Below, one piece after another: positions 1 through 11,700 of a stretch of DNA of 64,000 bases; position 1 is the first letter of the stretch, and each line of letters opens with the position of its first letter. A program made the translations under genes and the position numbers. Under the pieces are notes generated by a model that ran no database searches, was not told where the DNA came from, and saw only the letters and a list, made by a program, of their open reading frames with translations. This DNA is from Liopterus haemorrhoidalis (lineage: Eukaryota; Arthropoda; Insecta; Coleoptera; Dytiscidae): contig OZ020622.1 in assembly GCA_963971575.1 (NCBI GenBank), forward strand, positions 6,362,279 to 6,426,278. The letters are read 5' to 3'.

Positions 1-602
1 AATGTCAGTATTTTTTTAGTTCTTAAAAAAACACCGTATTAAAATCAAAAAATTCTAAAAAACTACTTTCCACTCCTTAATCTTTTTTTTTGATACAACA
101 CAATACATTTTAAAAAAATATTTTTTTTCAACGATACAATAAAATCGATATTTTTCAAAAAATTAATCTGATCAAAAATTTCTGTTGAAGTATTCCGGTT
201 CCCATTATACTGATTTTTTTTTCAGATTTTTAGATCAACTGCTCTTAGGTACAGGGTGGGGGACAAAAGTTTTTTAGCATATTTTAAGCGAAAATCGCAT
301 AAAATTGCTTGTTTACCCAATTAACTTTTTAGTGCTTTAAGAGGTTTCACTTGATAACCCACTCAAAATTAAAAAAAAAATATATTTATTTTCTATTAAA
401 TACATATTTGTTTATATTTCTCCCGCGCTGTATTTTTTTGAACTCTCTATATTATTCCTATATGTGGGTCAAAGAGTTGTATAAGCATGCCAAATTTCAA
501 CTTTCTATGTGAAACCGTTTGGCTACAATTTCTACCGTAAAGAACGTCACATGAGTGACGTTATAAGGGTTTTTTGGTGGTCATACCTACAAAACCCTAA
601 AA
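1..602 (+). mobile_element. DINE-like repeat, copy 1 (partial)
   Basis: Diverged copy of a family also found near 22.5, 29.9, 44.5 and 50.0 kb. Shared blocks in order: TCTGATCAAAAATTTCTGTT, CAGGGTGGGGGACAAAA, AAGAGTTGTATAAGCATGCC, then a terminal hairpin AAGGGTTTTTTGG...CAAAACCCTAA. Its left part is cut by the window edge. This copy has lost the GACA microsatellite, which is replaced by GAACGTCACATGAGTGACG. Confidence 0.7.
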
Positions 603-988
603 ATTAAAAGAAGTTTTCAAACCAGAAATGTCATGAAGAATAAACTATCTAGCTATGTAAATTTGAATTTTTTTAAATGTATTTCAGTTTTAATTTTTTA
701 ATAACTATTACAATCATCATCATTGACGCGACAGCCCAAAGTGTGCCAGGGCCTCCTGTTTCCATGTTTCATTACCATGTTTTCAATCTATGTACATTCA
801 GGAGTAATATGGTCAGTATTACGTCCATTTTTTTTGTCCATTTAGCGAACACAGAAAACAGAACACAGAACTATGACAAAAGGGAATAAATAAATATGAT
901 ATGCACAGTATCAGACAGAGAAAATTTCAAAGCAGTCAGAAGAAATTGAGCACACATGCAATGTATTTAAGAAGAAATTAAAACATAC

Positions 989-1452
989 CCGTAAGCTATA
1001 CTTCCAGCTTTCTCCTCCTTCATCCGTTGCAAATGTTTCCGGATCAGCATCCCACATTGCTAAATCATCTTGCGTTAACAAGAAATAATGCGATACTAAT
1101 TTTCTGCACATTTCCGTCAAGGTATTTCCTTGGAAAAATTGCATCTTTATTTGATGTGCACGTAACGTTTCCGGTTCTTTAGTCATCTCAACTAATTTAG
1201 CCGGCTTATATTCAACGCATAATAATATTCCTTTAATAAGATTGAAGCATTGTATTATAAATCTTTCATATATCAAATTTGATCCTTCCGAAGTAAATAT
1301 ATAGAAAACTGTAAATTCTAATGTCGGCTGAATAAAATTAACGTAAGAGAAAGGATGAGATTCCAATACAGCTAAGAGAATTTTTGTTAAGTGTATTATA
1401 AATTTTTCACATAATTCTAATAGGTAAATGCCTTTTCCTCTTAATTGTTTTC
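989..1452 (-). CDS. IPO11: IPO11 coding exon 4
   Basis: 464 nt from AG acceptor (1453-1454) to GTATGT donor (983-988); ends in phase 0. It encodes ILLAVLESHPFSYVNFIQ, ERFIIQCFNLIKGILL, EMCRKLVSHYFLLTQDDLAM and ESWKYSLR. The next exon would lie left of the window. Confidence 0.94.
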
Positions 1453-2946
1453 CTAAAAATTATAAAGTAATATAGTTGAATTATTTATAATAAATTACAA
1501 TACAGGTTGATTTTCAAATCTTGTTATTAGGTAATGTAAGAGAGTAGCCCAATAAGTTTTCGTTCAAAAATTTTACCCAACTTTTTTTGTAAAAGATGGC
1601 TTATCGCTAACTGAAAACCTTCCCAAGTTGTTAAAAGTTTCTGGGAGCTCCTTTATTTTCAACGGTAAAAATGGACAGCTAATTTTAAACATGGTCGTAC
1701 CAGTCTTGAAGATGGTCCACGTTCAGGACGTCCAAAAAATACTTCAGAAAAAATTATATGATACCGTTCTACATGATTTCCCTTTACGTAATAACAAGAT
1801 TTAAAAATCATCCTCGTCTGTAAAATAAACTTACTGCTTTCTAAAGTAGCCTTTGCTCTCTCAAAAATAACTTTTAGGAAGCACATGGCGTCCTGCGATT
1901 CACATGGCTTTTTAAAACCATGTACAGTCAATTTTCTTAACACTCTTAACGATAATAAGGCCTTTTCTAAATTTTCCGTAATTACTTCCGCAGCAGAATT
2001 ATTATTAATATCTCGTAAAAAAGCTTCGGTAAAATTATTCCATAAATTTAAAATAAAATTATAAATATTTGCTGTAAAATCTTGGAAGAATTTCCTATCT
2101 ACCGCTAATCTCTTCGAAGACAATGTTTTAACAACATGATGCAGCATTAATAGTGCACGGTGTTGAATTAGTCTATCGTTACTTTCGACAGCTTGTAAAA
2201 GTGTCGGAAAGAGCTCGGGCCAATCTTTTGGACAATCTATCCGAGATACTTTTGATACTAAGACAGCTAATTGAGTTGCAATTTGGTTTATTGGTTCACG
2301 TAGATTTGACATTAGACCTTGTCGTAAAGACGATTTCTCCTGTTCCGAAATTGCACTAAAAATTATTTTTATTAAAATTGTTTGGCTATAACACAAGACA
2401 GATTAAATAACTATAATGGCTAAAGCTGCTATACATGTATGACTAGAGAGAAAAATGAAATAGAAAACAACAGTTAAACGAATTTAATAAAAGTGAATCC
2501 CAACCTTTTTTAACCTGCATACCCCTGACGGATCATTTCCCCAAATTGTACTGTGTTCCCGTTATGTTACATTTGATGTGGCAGCATACATTTTTCATAA
2601 AGTCTGCCGCATTAGCCATTATACTCGTTCAATCTGTATATTAACTTACTTCGGAGCGTTTTTTCTCCAATATTTGTCAACTCCATTCTTAAAATACAAA
2701 ACAGCAATCCATCGAACATTAAGATCAAGGGAATGATTAGAAATTACATTCTGACGACAGAAAAAAAATGTAAATTTTTAGAGAAGGATAAAAATTAATA
2801 GATAAACTTACAAATAACACAGTATAAAAACCTGGTTGCGTTTCCCATTCTTTTAGTTTGCTTTCGGCTGGTTTTAATACATCTGGATTTTGGCTAGAAG
2901 CCCGTTGGAGGACTTCTAGTACCATTGAATTAGTAGAAGGGTCCAT
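989..2946 (-). CDS. IPO11: Importin-11, N-terminal part (4 exons, 3' end beyond window)
   Basis: Nuclear import receptor of the importin-beta family; importin-11 is known to carry cargo such as ubiquitin-conjugating enzymes and ribosomal proteins into the nucleus in a Ran-dependent way. Coding exons are complement(2812..2946, 2650..2750, 1835..2355, 989..1452): 135+101+521+464 nt = 407 codons, in frame through every junction, with GT donors and AG acceptors. The start ATG is at 2946. Family hallmarks: KPAESKLKEWETQPGFY near residue 25 (importin-beta N-terminal domain), LDLNVRWIAVLYFKNGVDKYW (about residues 54-74), EPINQIATQLAVLVSKVSR, LRVLRKLTVHGF, HPFSYVNFIQPTLEF, and LVSHYFLLTQDDLAMW to ESWKYSLR at the end. 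The product resembles vertebrate importin-11 along its whole visible length; the remaining C-terminal half or more must lie left of position 1. Exon 2 is short and was found by matching family sequence between splice sites. Confidence 0.95.
1835..2355 (-). CDS. IPO11: IPO11 coding exon 3
   Basis: 521 nt from AG acceptor (2356-2357) to GTAAGT donor (1829-1834). It carries ISEQEKSSLRQGLMSNL, REPINQIATQLAVLVSKVSR, DCPKDWPELFPTLLQ, HRALLMLHHVVKTLSSKRLA and LLSLRVLRKLTVHGFKKP. An open frame continues past the donor into intron sequence but loses family similarity there, which supports the splice site. Confidence 0.94.
2650..2750 (-). CDS. IPO11: IPO11 coding exon 2
   Basis: 101 nt between an AG acceptor (2751-2752) and a GTAAGT donor (2644-2649). 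It encodes 33 codons, including SLDLNVRWIAVLYFKNGVD and YWRKNAP, and leaves two bases that join exon 3 to make Asn. This is the piece needed to link exon 1 to exon 3, and it matches the family at that exact position. Confidence 0.93.
2812..2946 (-). CDS. IPO11: IPO11 coding exon 1
   Basis: 45 codons starting at ATG 2946 and ending in phase 0 before a GTAAGT donor (2806-2811 on the plus strand reads ACTTAC). It encodes the first helices of the importin-beta N-terminal domain, including VLKPAESKLKEWETQPGF. Confidence 0.93.
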
Positions 2947-4276
2947 AATGACATATAATCATGTCAAATAAGCAGCTTTTGAAAATCTGTCAACAAAAAA
3001 TAAGTAAATTTAAATAAGATCAAAAACATTTAGGTTAAAAAGGTGGCACTGATAGTTAAATCCTAACCTTACTTTCAATTTGTAATTTTTCTTGATAAAT
3101 TTATAATATTTTTAAGTAATAGTAACAATAATTCAAATAAAATAAATATTTTTAAGTCGACTTGTGATTTGAAGTTGTATTTCACATGTGGGTTGAACTG
3201 TCATTGCGGTTTGACATTTGACACGCACTTCGAAAATGTTTCCTGACCGGCTTTTTTTACTGGATATTATAATAAATACCCAAAATTCTTGTTATAAATA
3301 CATGTATTTTGTATTTTAAATACGTACCTTTTCGTTTAATTTATTACAGAATGTAAAATATAATCGAATCTGCCATGTTTTGTATTTTGTATTTGTCTGC
3401 TACGGACAGAATTTGACACTACCAACGAACAGTTTAAAGGACCGAAATGTGCTTGGATGATCATAGATGGCAACCCTAATGTTACAAATTTTTGAAAAAC
3501 TCTTTATATTTGGAAATATTACTATAATAATAGTTTATACTTCAGAAAGTGGAGCTGACTGACACTAACAAAATTATTATGAGAAATTTGAATTTTGTCC
3601 TCAAAGTCCTCAAAGTTGTCGTTTCCAAAACGCAAGTGATGATTTAAAAATAAAGTCCCCACTTCCGAAATACAAGTGATGACCTAAAAAAAGCTCATGA
3701 ACTTTAAAAACCCCTCTGGGTAAGGAAGATAAAAAGGTATCTCTTTTAGAAGTGGTTAATTTGTTTCAGTTAAACATTTTCTAAAATCTGGCGACTTTTC
3801 TTACATAAAATAAATTTTATTAGGTAGAAATAGATTACAAATTTATATTATTCCATCTTAAATATTACATTAACAATTATTAAACTTCGGAAACTGCTGA
3901 AAAGAGTGCGAAGGCCAGAGGGGCTACAGTAAACAAGGATAGCACGTGTATATTTTTATGTAATATGCAAAATGCGAGTAAATATTTGCGAATTATTTAA
4001 TTTTTAAGGTCTACACATGTATCGAGGTGTATAACAGAAGGTGGGCATCAAATTACAGTATTTAAAGTTTAATTTCAGCAGATTTATTGAAGTGTAATTT
4101 GTAGCTGAGCAGGTGTTAAATGCCGGGCAAGTAATTTTATGTGGTACATCTGAGTGTCGGTCATCTGAATTTAAAATATATGGATTCTGTTTGCAAACAA
4201 GTGCATTATGTTCATTGCCTCATGAAATAAAATGAGTTTTAGTTGGACAGGAGCAGCTAAAAGTTAAAAATGCAAC
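2947..4276. promoter_or_regulatory. Region upstream of IPO11, no motif fixed
   Basis: Between IPO11 and the THAP relic. It should hold the IPO11 promoter, but no TATA box, initiator or CpG-rich stretch stands out. A minisatellite relic (CAAGTGATGACCTAAAAA) is at 3671. Confidence 0.3.
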
Positions 4277-4549
4277 TTACAGGTGCAAGCATATTAGTGC
4301 AGTTTTGTTATTCTGCGACAAATGTAATGAACAAACTCGCATAGTATCAGTTACTTTTGAACTCAAAATATATTCCCATGCCTTCCTCCAGTGCATAACC
4401 AAATCTTTTCCCAATCTGTACTTAACTTTCCCTCCATTTTTCTTAAGAAAAGAAAAACTAAGATGCCTATCTTTGTCTTGTCTTGAATGACAGACAAAAA
4501 CACTACAATTTGTTCTACTTTTATAGTTTTTCACAACTTCTATCGACAT
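4277..4549 (-). pseudogene. THAP zinc-finger domain fragment
   Basis: An open frame of 90 codons has the THAP (C2CH) pattern: CSVFVC near the N-terminus, DKDRHLSFSF, an invariant-type Trp in HWRKAWEYIL, and RVCSLHL supplying the last Cys and His. THAP domains bind DNA and occur in P-type transposases and host regulators. Nothing recognisable follows except possible Cys-rich coding sequence on the same strand to about 4030, so this is most likely a P-like transposon relic; a host THAP gene is possible. Confidence 0.5.
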
Positions 4550-4763
4550 TCTAACAAAAATTCACACTAGAACATATGTAATAAGTTCAAACAGTACTAG
4601 AGCGCCTAGTACAATATTTGACCACCAGACTGCTTATTCGAGTGTGTCAGTTCTCAATAGAAATAAAAAATATATGTTTTTGTTCTAAATAAAAATAAGT
4701 GAAATTATATTTTTTGCAGCCCACTCTATAAATTTCTGGGCCACTGAGAATATGTATGTTTAA

Positions 4764-5277
4764 CCCTTTACCGCATAGTGTGCCATATATGGCACATTCC
4801 GATTTTTATTTTTTATTTTACTTTTAAAACTCAATCAGAACGTTACTTCATGAATGTTCATATATGCCACATACACAGCAATGGATCCTGCAGTATCTCA
4901 AGTAAAGGACTGCAATAGATTTGAGGATATCAAGCGGAATTTGCAGTTCAACGATAACTCTGAATTTATTGAGAAAGAACTAGAAGATACGACCTTTTCT
5001 TTCAAAAATTCGAGGGCGACTGCTTTTAATCCCTAATGAAGAACACCTAGCAATTGACGAGCAAATAATACCGAATCATTTTCTTTTGTAACATAATGTA
5101 GAATCATAATGTTCCATGTATGACACAAACCCTAAATTATTATTTGAATTATTATTTTTTCATAAAAATAACGAATATTTTAAAATATTTTTTAAATTAA
5201 TTTTTCTATCAATAAGAACCAATTCCTAATGCTCATCAATTATTTCAGCCAAAAATTAAAATTCATGCAGTAAAGAG
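4764..5277 (+). mobile_element. piggyBac-type element, internally deleted
   Basis: Flanked by TTAA on both sides (4760-4763 and 5278-5281). Termini are CCCTTTACCGCATAGTG and the inverted GCAGTAAAGAG. A coding relic contains KDCNRFEDIKRNLQFNDNSE, and in another frame EEHLAIDEQIIP, both characteristic of piggyBac transposase around the first catalytic region. 514 bp, non-functional. Confidence 0.82.
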
Positions 5278-5472
5278 TTAAGATGTTATTTTGGCGCCCC
5301 TAAAAGCGCGACGCCTTGAGCCTGTGCTATTCTCACTGTGCCTTTCGCTACTGCTGTCTCTGTCTAATTATCAAGATAGGGATTACCAAATTTTAACCTT
5401 AAGTTTGTATTTTTACTAGATATTGTCCATATTTCCTACAATGTTAACCAAAATGAGGCACTTTTGTTGTAG

Positions 5473-5740
5473 TTATTTTATATCACTTCTATAGTCTTCT
5501 TCTGAATCGTCATAATCTCCATATTCACTATGATAAAATGCGTCCTCTTCTTCAGCCGTTCTGAAAGGTGGGGTAAGTTCTTTGGAATCCTCCGTGGTGG
5601 CTTCCGTAGTTTGAGGTGACAATTTAACTTCTACTGGAGGTACTGTAAATCCACCAAGAAGTCTATGTTGTCTTAAATGTCTTTGCTTTTCCCTAAGCTT
5701 TTGTTTTCTAAGCTCAGCATTTAAGTCGAACTCTGGTGGC
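5473..5740 (-). CDS. CCBE1: CCBE1 terminal coding exon 8
   Basis: 268 nt; acceptor TTTTCAG 5741-5747, stop TAA at 5473-5475. Encodes basic PPEFDLNAELRKQKLREKQR, a Thr/Pro-rich middle, and an acidic Tyr-rich end EYGDYDDSEEDYRSDIK. The phase fits exon 7. The acidic tail has low similarity to vertebrates, as is usual for this part. Confidence 0.87.
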
Positions 5741-8700
5741 CTGAAAATAAAATTAAATATTTACTCAAGTGTTTAAAATTTTAAATTTTAATAACCGTTC
5801 CCGTTTATCAATAACCTATCCCAAGTATTGTAATATAAAGAGGGTTGTAATATCTTCGCGAGGGGAGAAAGTAGACTAACTTTATTGAATCTGCTTTAAT
5901 AGGCCACTGTTACAGATTTTATAGGGTAGGAGTACAATAGCTTTCGAAATAATTTATAGTCGAAGCAGGGATGTAGAGAGACAGGGGAAAACGGTACAAA
6001 TTACCAGGATCCAGGCAGATTGCAAGGTACGGGACTGATTATATTTTAAAAAAATCACTATCCAATTTTATTATTTGTGACTTTGATGCATAATTTCTTT
6101 AAGGGTAGGGTCTGATAACCACATTTTAAGCATATTTTTGTGAATTTTTTTCAAATCTATGGTTAAATTTATTCATTTTCAAACTAAGTACATATATAAA
6201 GTATGTTTTGAAGAAGATACAAAAAAATTTTGAAGGCAAAATATGGCGAAATGAGCCAGCTGTGGCAAATCTTCTCAGACTCCGGGAAAAAAATTAGATT
6301 TTGCGGTGACCAGCATAACTCGTCACTGGATCATCTGAAATCAAAAATCTAAAAAGATTTTGTTAGTTTATGAGTTTGCCGAGGTAATGACGTTGAGTTT
6401 TTATTTTTAAAATGATTTTTCAGTTTTTAGCGTTACTTAGAAGACAAAAAAAATTAATTCCCCCTAAAAAAAAACTTAAAAATGAGTATATTTGTGATTG
6501 TTAAATAAAAAAAAAACATGAAAAAAAATTATCTCAACGTCGTTACCTCGGCAAACTCATAAACAAAATCTTTTTGGATTTTTGATTTCAGATGATCCAG
6601 TGACGAGTTATGCTGGTCACCGGAAAATCTAATTTTTTTCCCGGAGTCTGAGAAGATTTGCCACAGCTGGCTCATTTCGACATATTTTGCTTTCAAAATT
6701 TTTTTGTATCTTCTTCAAAACATACTTTATATATGTACTTAGTTTGAAAATGAATAAATTTAACCATAGATTTGAAAAAAATTCACAAAAATATGCTTAA
6801 AATGTGGTTATCAGACCCTACCCCACCCCCCTTAATTTTGTTGTTGGTGATTATATACAAGGGCTACCTTTTAAGTTTTTACAAAAGCTAAGAAAGACAT
6901 TTTTTTTTGGAACAAATTGTTTTATTGCTTTTCAAAATGTTCGCCTTTAAGATTTATATGGTACACTTTTGCATGCGTTCAAACCAATTCTCGAAACAAT
7001 TTTTCCACTCTGAACTTGTTCAGACCAATTCTGTAACTCAGTTCCTATGGTCATAGTAACTAAATTTGTCACTTTGAGCAAGGTTACTATCATGAATGAA
7101 AGTCATTATACTTTTTATAATATTTTATCTTGTAACGTTACTACACAGTAAATTTTTACAGAATTGATCTGGGTATCTCAAAAACATGGTTTTCGAAGGC
7201 TTCAACAGCTTCTTGAAATAATGAAAATCGCTGTCCACACATTTTTTGTTTGACATTGGGGAACAAAAAAAAGTCGTTATAGGATAAATCAGGTGAATAC
7301 GGGCAATGAGACATGTTTTTCTCCTTCAAATAATCAATTGTTCGACGTGCTGTGTGGGAGCTTGTATTGTCATGATGAAGAATGATGCGACGTTTTTGGT
7401 GGTTTTTCCTGATTTTGTCCAAGACTTCTGCCAAACAAATTGTTGTATACCATTCAGTATTAACTGGTCTCCGATCATTTAAAGGAATGGTTGGAACATG
7501 TCCAGTACAACCGAAAAAACAAGCGATCATTTTCTTAAAAGTGTTTCGTGAACGAATAACTTTTGTGGGTTTCGCTTCGTCTTGGAAGACCCAAACAGTG
7601 GATTGTTGCTTAGTTTCCGATTCATATGAATAAAGCCAAGTTTCGTCACCTGTAATGATGTTACGGATTTTGCAGTGCCTAGGTTGAATTTTTTTAGCAT
7701 TCCCTTACATCAATCAACACGGGCCTTTTTTTGAGCTTCGGTTAAATTATGCGGAATCCATCGGGAACAGATCTTTTTCACAGCTAAATGTTCATGCAAA
7801 ATCGAATTTATTGCAGTCTGCGATATGCTAAAGGATGCCTCTATCTCACGGTAAGTCACATGCCGATCTTCTTCAATCATTTTGCGCATAGCATCGATGT
7901 TTTTCTGTACCACAACCGATTTTGGTCGACCTTCACGAGATTCATCACTGACGGACACACGACCACAACGAAATTCTGCAAACCAATTATAAACAGTCTT
8001 TTCTAATGGTGCTTCATTACCAAAAATTGAACGAAGCGAATCTATGCATTGTTGTTGAGTTAGGTCTTTACTAAAATCGTAAAAAATCATCCAACGAAAA
8101 CCTTCACGAGTAATGTCAATTTTTTCAAAAACTTGTTTTTACTTGCCCGACCTTAATATATAAGGGGCAAGTATTGTAATCGCGAAAATTTTCGATGTCG
8201 AGATTTTGACGGATGACCACGTTTCATGGTCCAGGGAATCCAAAAAACCGCCAAAAAAAGTGCCGTCCGTATGTATGTGTCTGTGTGTGTGTGTCTGTGT
8301 GTGTTTCTGTGTGTCTGTGTGTCTGAGTGTATACACGATAACTCAAAAACGGTTTAACTTAAAGAGTTCGTTCTAGTACTAAAAAATTCTCCTAATAATT
8401 GGGAAGAACCCTATTGTCTTTTATTAAAATCCGAAACCGGAAACGGAAGTTATTAAAATTTAAAAAAAATCGTAACTAGTAAACCAAGCCTTGGACAAAA
8501 AATTGTATAGGACATAATTTGATGTATTTTTGAAGATTTACCTAAATATTTTTTTAAATTAAAAAAAATATATATATTTTTTTTATTATTTTTTTTATGG
8601 GAGGGCAAGTCTAGCGGAGGTCTCCCTTCGCCACTGGTTTTAAATTCTCATTGTTTGAAAAGCCGTTTTTAAAAAGTTCAAATGTTTCTGTCACTGCCTT

Positions 8701-11700
8701 TCCAAGTGTGAAACGAAATTTAACACACTCCTCGATCATGTTAATTTAAAAAAATTCCAGGGTTACAAAATCCGTTAAAAAGTTCTAATGAATTAACTTA
8801 ATGAACAAACTCAATGGTGATCAACTCACAAATGACAGATGCATTATATCAAATAGCTATCCTTCCTCTCCACTTAATAGTTATTCCGCAACGTACGTAG
8901 TACTGGTATTATTTTTTTTTATTAAATTCTTATACCATGTGATATATTTTTTCAAACAGAAATATTTCTGAAACTCTATTTCGAAATATCAAAAGGCAAT
9001 CGAAAAGTTTAGTGTGAATTGCTATTTATGTAAATTTCTGTTTGGGATAACATATTTTTAAACCATGTTGAATACGTTATTCTTTATTTTGTTTTACCTT
9101 TTCGTACGTAGGATGTTTCTATATTTATGTTAAAGGAAATGAAAAATGAAAATTATGTAGACATAAATATAAAATTTTTAATTTAAAAACGTTTCACTGT
9201 ATCAAATAGAGTGTTAAGTTAACAAGAACTAAAAATGTTAGGTTTTATTTGGCTCCATCTTTTCCCGTGTTCATTCAGTTCTTTCCCTACAACTTAGACA
9301 AAAAAAAATTGAGAAAAATTTTGAGGGGCCAGGATATATTTTTTTATCGTTTAACACATGAAAATACAAGTGATGACCTAAAAAAAAAGGTCTTCTAAAA
9401 TCTATTATTCTCCAACCAATTCAGGGGGGAGGGGGGCAAAGCAACTTTTGCTCAAAAAAGGCTTGTGTTGATTGGTATAAGGGAATGCTAAAAAAATTCA
9501 ACCTAGGCACTGCAAAATCCGTATACAACATCGTTACAGGTGACGAAACTTGTATTTATATTTATTGAGAACTGACAATAACTAAAGTGACGCCTAGTGG
9601 AATATTTTGGAACTTAACGGAATAGGATTTTGTTGGGTGTGGCTCATTTAATTGCATTGTTTGTATGTGTTAAAGTGAAGAAAACTTTAATAAAATGTCT
9701 TTAAAATCGCAACAGAAAATTAAATGCAATGTGAATTGTGGTGTATCAAATGGCAAATGTCAAAAATACAGCAGGGGTGTCGAACTGATTTGGGTCGCAG
9801 TCTATTTTACATACAAAATGATAAGCAGTGACGGTACTTTAAATATCCCGAAGGGTTTCTTGACATTTTTTTATAAACAGAAAAGGGGAAGAGAGTATAT
9901 TTTACATTTTTAAATATACTTTTCCCTTAAATAAGCTCAAGTGATTTTGATTACCGCTTCAGGGGCCACAAAAAATGAGGTTGAGGGCCGTATGCGGCCC
10001 GCGTGTCCTCGAAATTCGATTCGGCCTTCCCCAAGACAAAATTCTGGCTGCGCCACTGGTAAAAACTTAATCCATAAGTCTTAAGCGTAAGAAAAGACTA
10101 TTGAAATACTATCTTACATATATAATTAGCAAGTGTTTAAAATCTGGGTAATTTTGTGACGTCATTTTTTCTTAAGGTCACATGTTAATCCTATAATCCC
10201 AGTGATAACGAATTTTTTTGGAATAAACAAGTTAAAAATACTGAGCTAGAATAATTTTTTTGCAAGAATTGAACGTTTTTAAAATAAAAATTAGTGAAAT
10301 AGTGTTTAAAAATGGTGTAAATAATTAAAAGTTAGTATTAAAATAGTGTTAATTTAGTGTTTAGTGTTAAAACAGTGTGCAGAAGTTTTTAAAGAAGACT
10401 TATTTCTAAATCTTCCAAAGTGAGTACATATTTTTTAATTTCAATATTATAACACTAGGGGCCGAGAGTTCCAGTTGTTAATAAACTGTCCAATAAGTTT
10501 ATTAACAACATAATTTTTTTCCCGAGAGTTCCACCCTGCAATAGTTATTAGGTTGCTAATAAATAGGCTTATTTGTCTAATAACTTATAGGCAACATGAA
10601 GTGTTTAATAAAGTGACATATAACCAAAAACAAGTTCGCAAAATGTGTTAATATTTCAATTTTAATTGAAAAACAGTATAATTTTAAAAGAATATACGAA
10701 TGAGTAGTTTTTAAACATTTTTATAATGGAGATTTTAGTGTTTTATATACATTTTAGTTGTATTTTGACGAAATCGACGATCTGTTTGGATGAATTTATA
10801 AATTATGGACAACTGTTTTTAGAATATTTTGGGCATTTATTGTAAATGTGATATATAAAGAACAATATATAAATATATATTTTTAAATAAACATTGTCTT
10901 TTATTTTTATATACGTATTTATTTCAATTACGATTACAACACATTACAAACAATACTTTAAGGGGGGGGGGGTATGATCAGAGCAGCACATGTTATACCC
11001 ATTTTCAAGTTTTTTTTTTTAGAAAACTGTTAATAGTAACTTGATTGGGATAATACCTACAGTAAAGAACTACCTTTGAAGAGTATCCAAAAAAAAAAAA
11101 ATTATTGAAAAATATCGAAAATTAAGCTCGTGACATGAATTTGAAATTTTCGTTCAGGACAAAGAGTTGATTTGCGGTGAGACACATAACTAATGACTGG
11201 ATCATCTAAAACTAAAAAACCAAAAATATTTCGTTAGTTTATGAGTTTCTTGAGGTAACGCTGTCGAGATAATTTTTTTTTCTTGCTTTTTTTTTTATAG
11301 AATCTTTTACAACTGAAAACAGAAATTTCGAAAAAAAAATTTCCGTTTTTTTCGTTTTTTTGACTTCAAACTTATACCAAAAATTAAATAATCTAGATAT
11401 TTGAAAAAACTCGACAGCGTTACCTCAAGAAACTCATAAACTAACGAAATATTTTCGGTTTTTTTGTTTTAGATGATCCAGTCATTATTTATGTATCTCA
11501 CCGCAAATCAACTCTTTGTCCTGAACGAAAATTTCAAATTCATTACTTTTCGATATTTTTCAATACAAAATTTTTTGGATACTCTTCAAAGGTTGTTCTT
11601 TACTGTAGGTATTATCCCAATCAAGTTACTATTAACAGTTTTCTTAAAAAAAATCTTGAAAATAGGTATAAAATGTGGTGCTCTGACCATACCCCTTAAG

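Noticed and set aside
1659..1800. Possible extra IPO11 coding sequence after exon 3 (open frame continues)
   Set aside because: Similarity to importin-11 stops exactly at the GTAAGT donor at 1834, and the next exon continues the family sequence in phase. The segment near 1690-1760 (FGRPERGPSS) instead looks like a mariner scrap.
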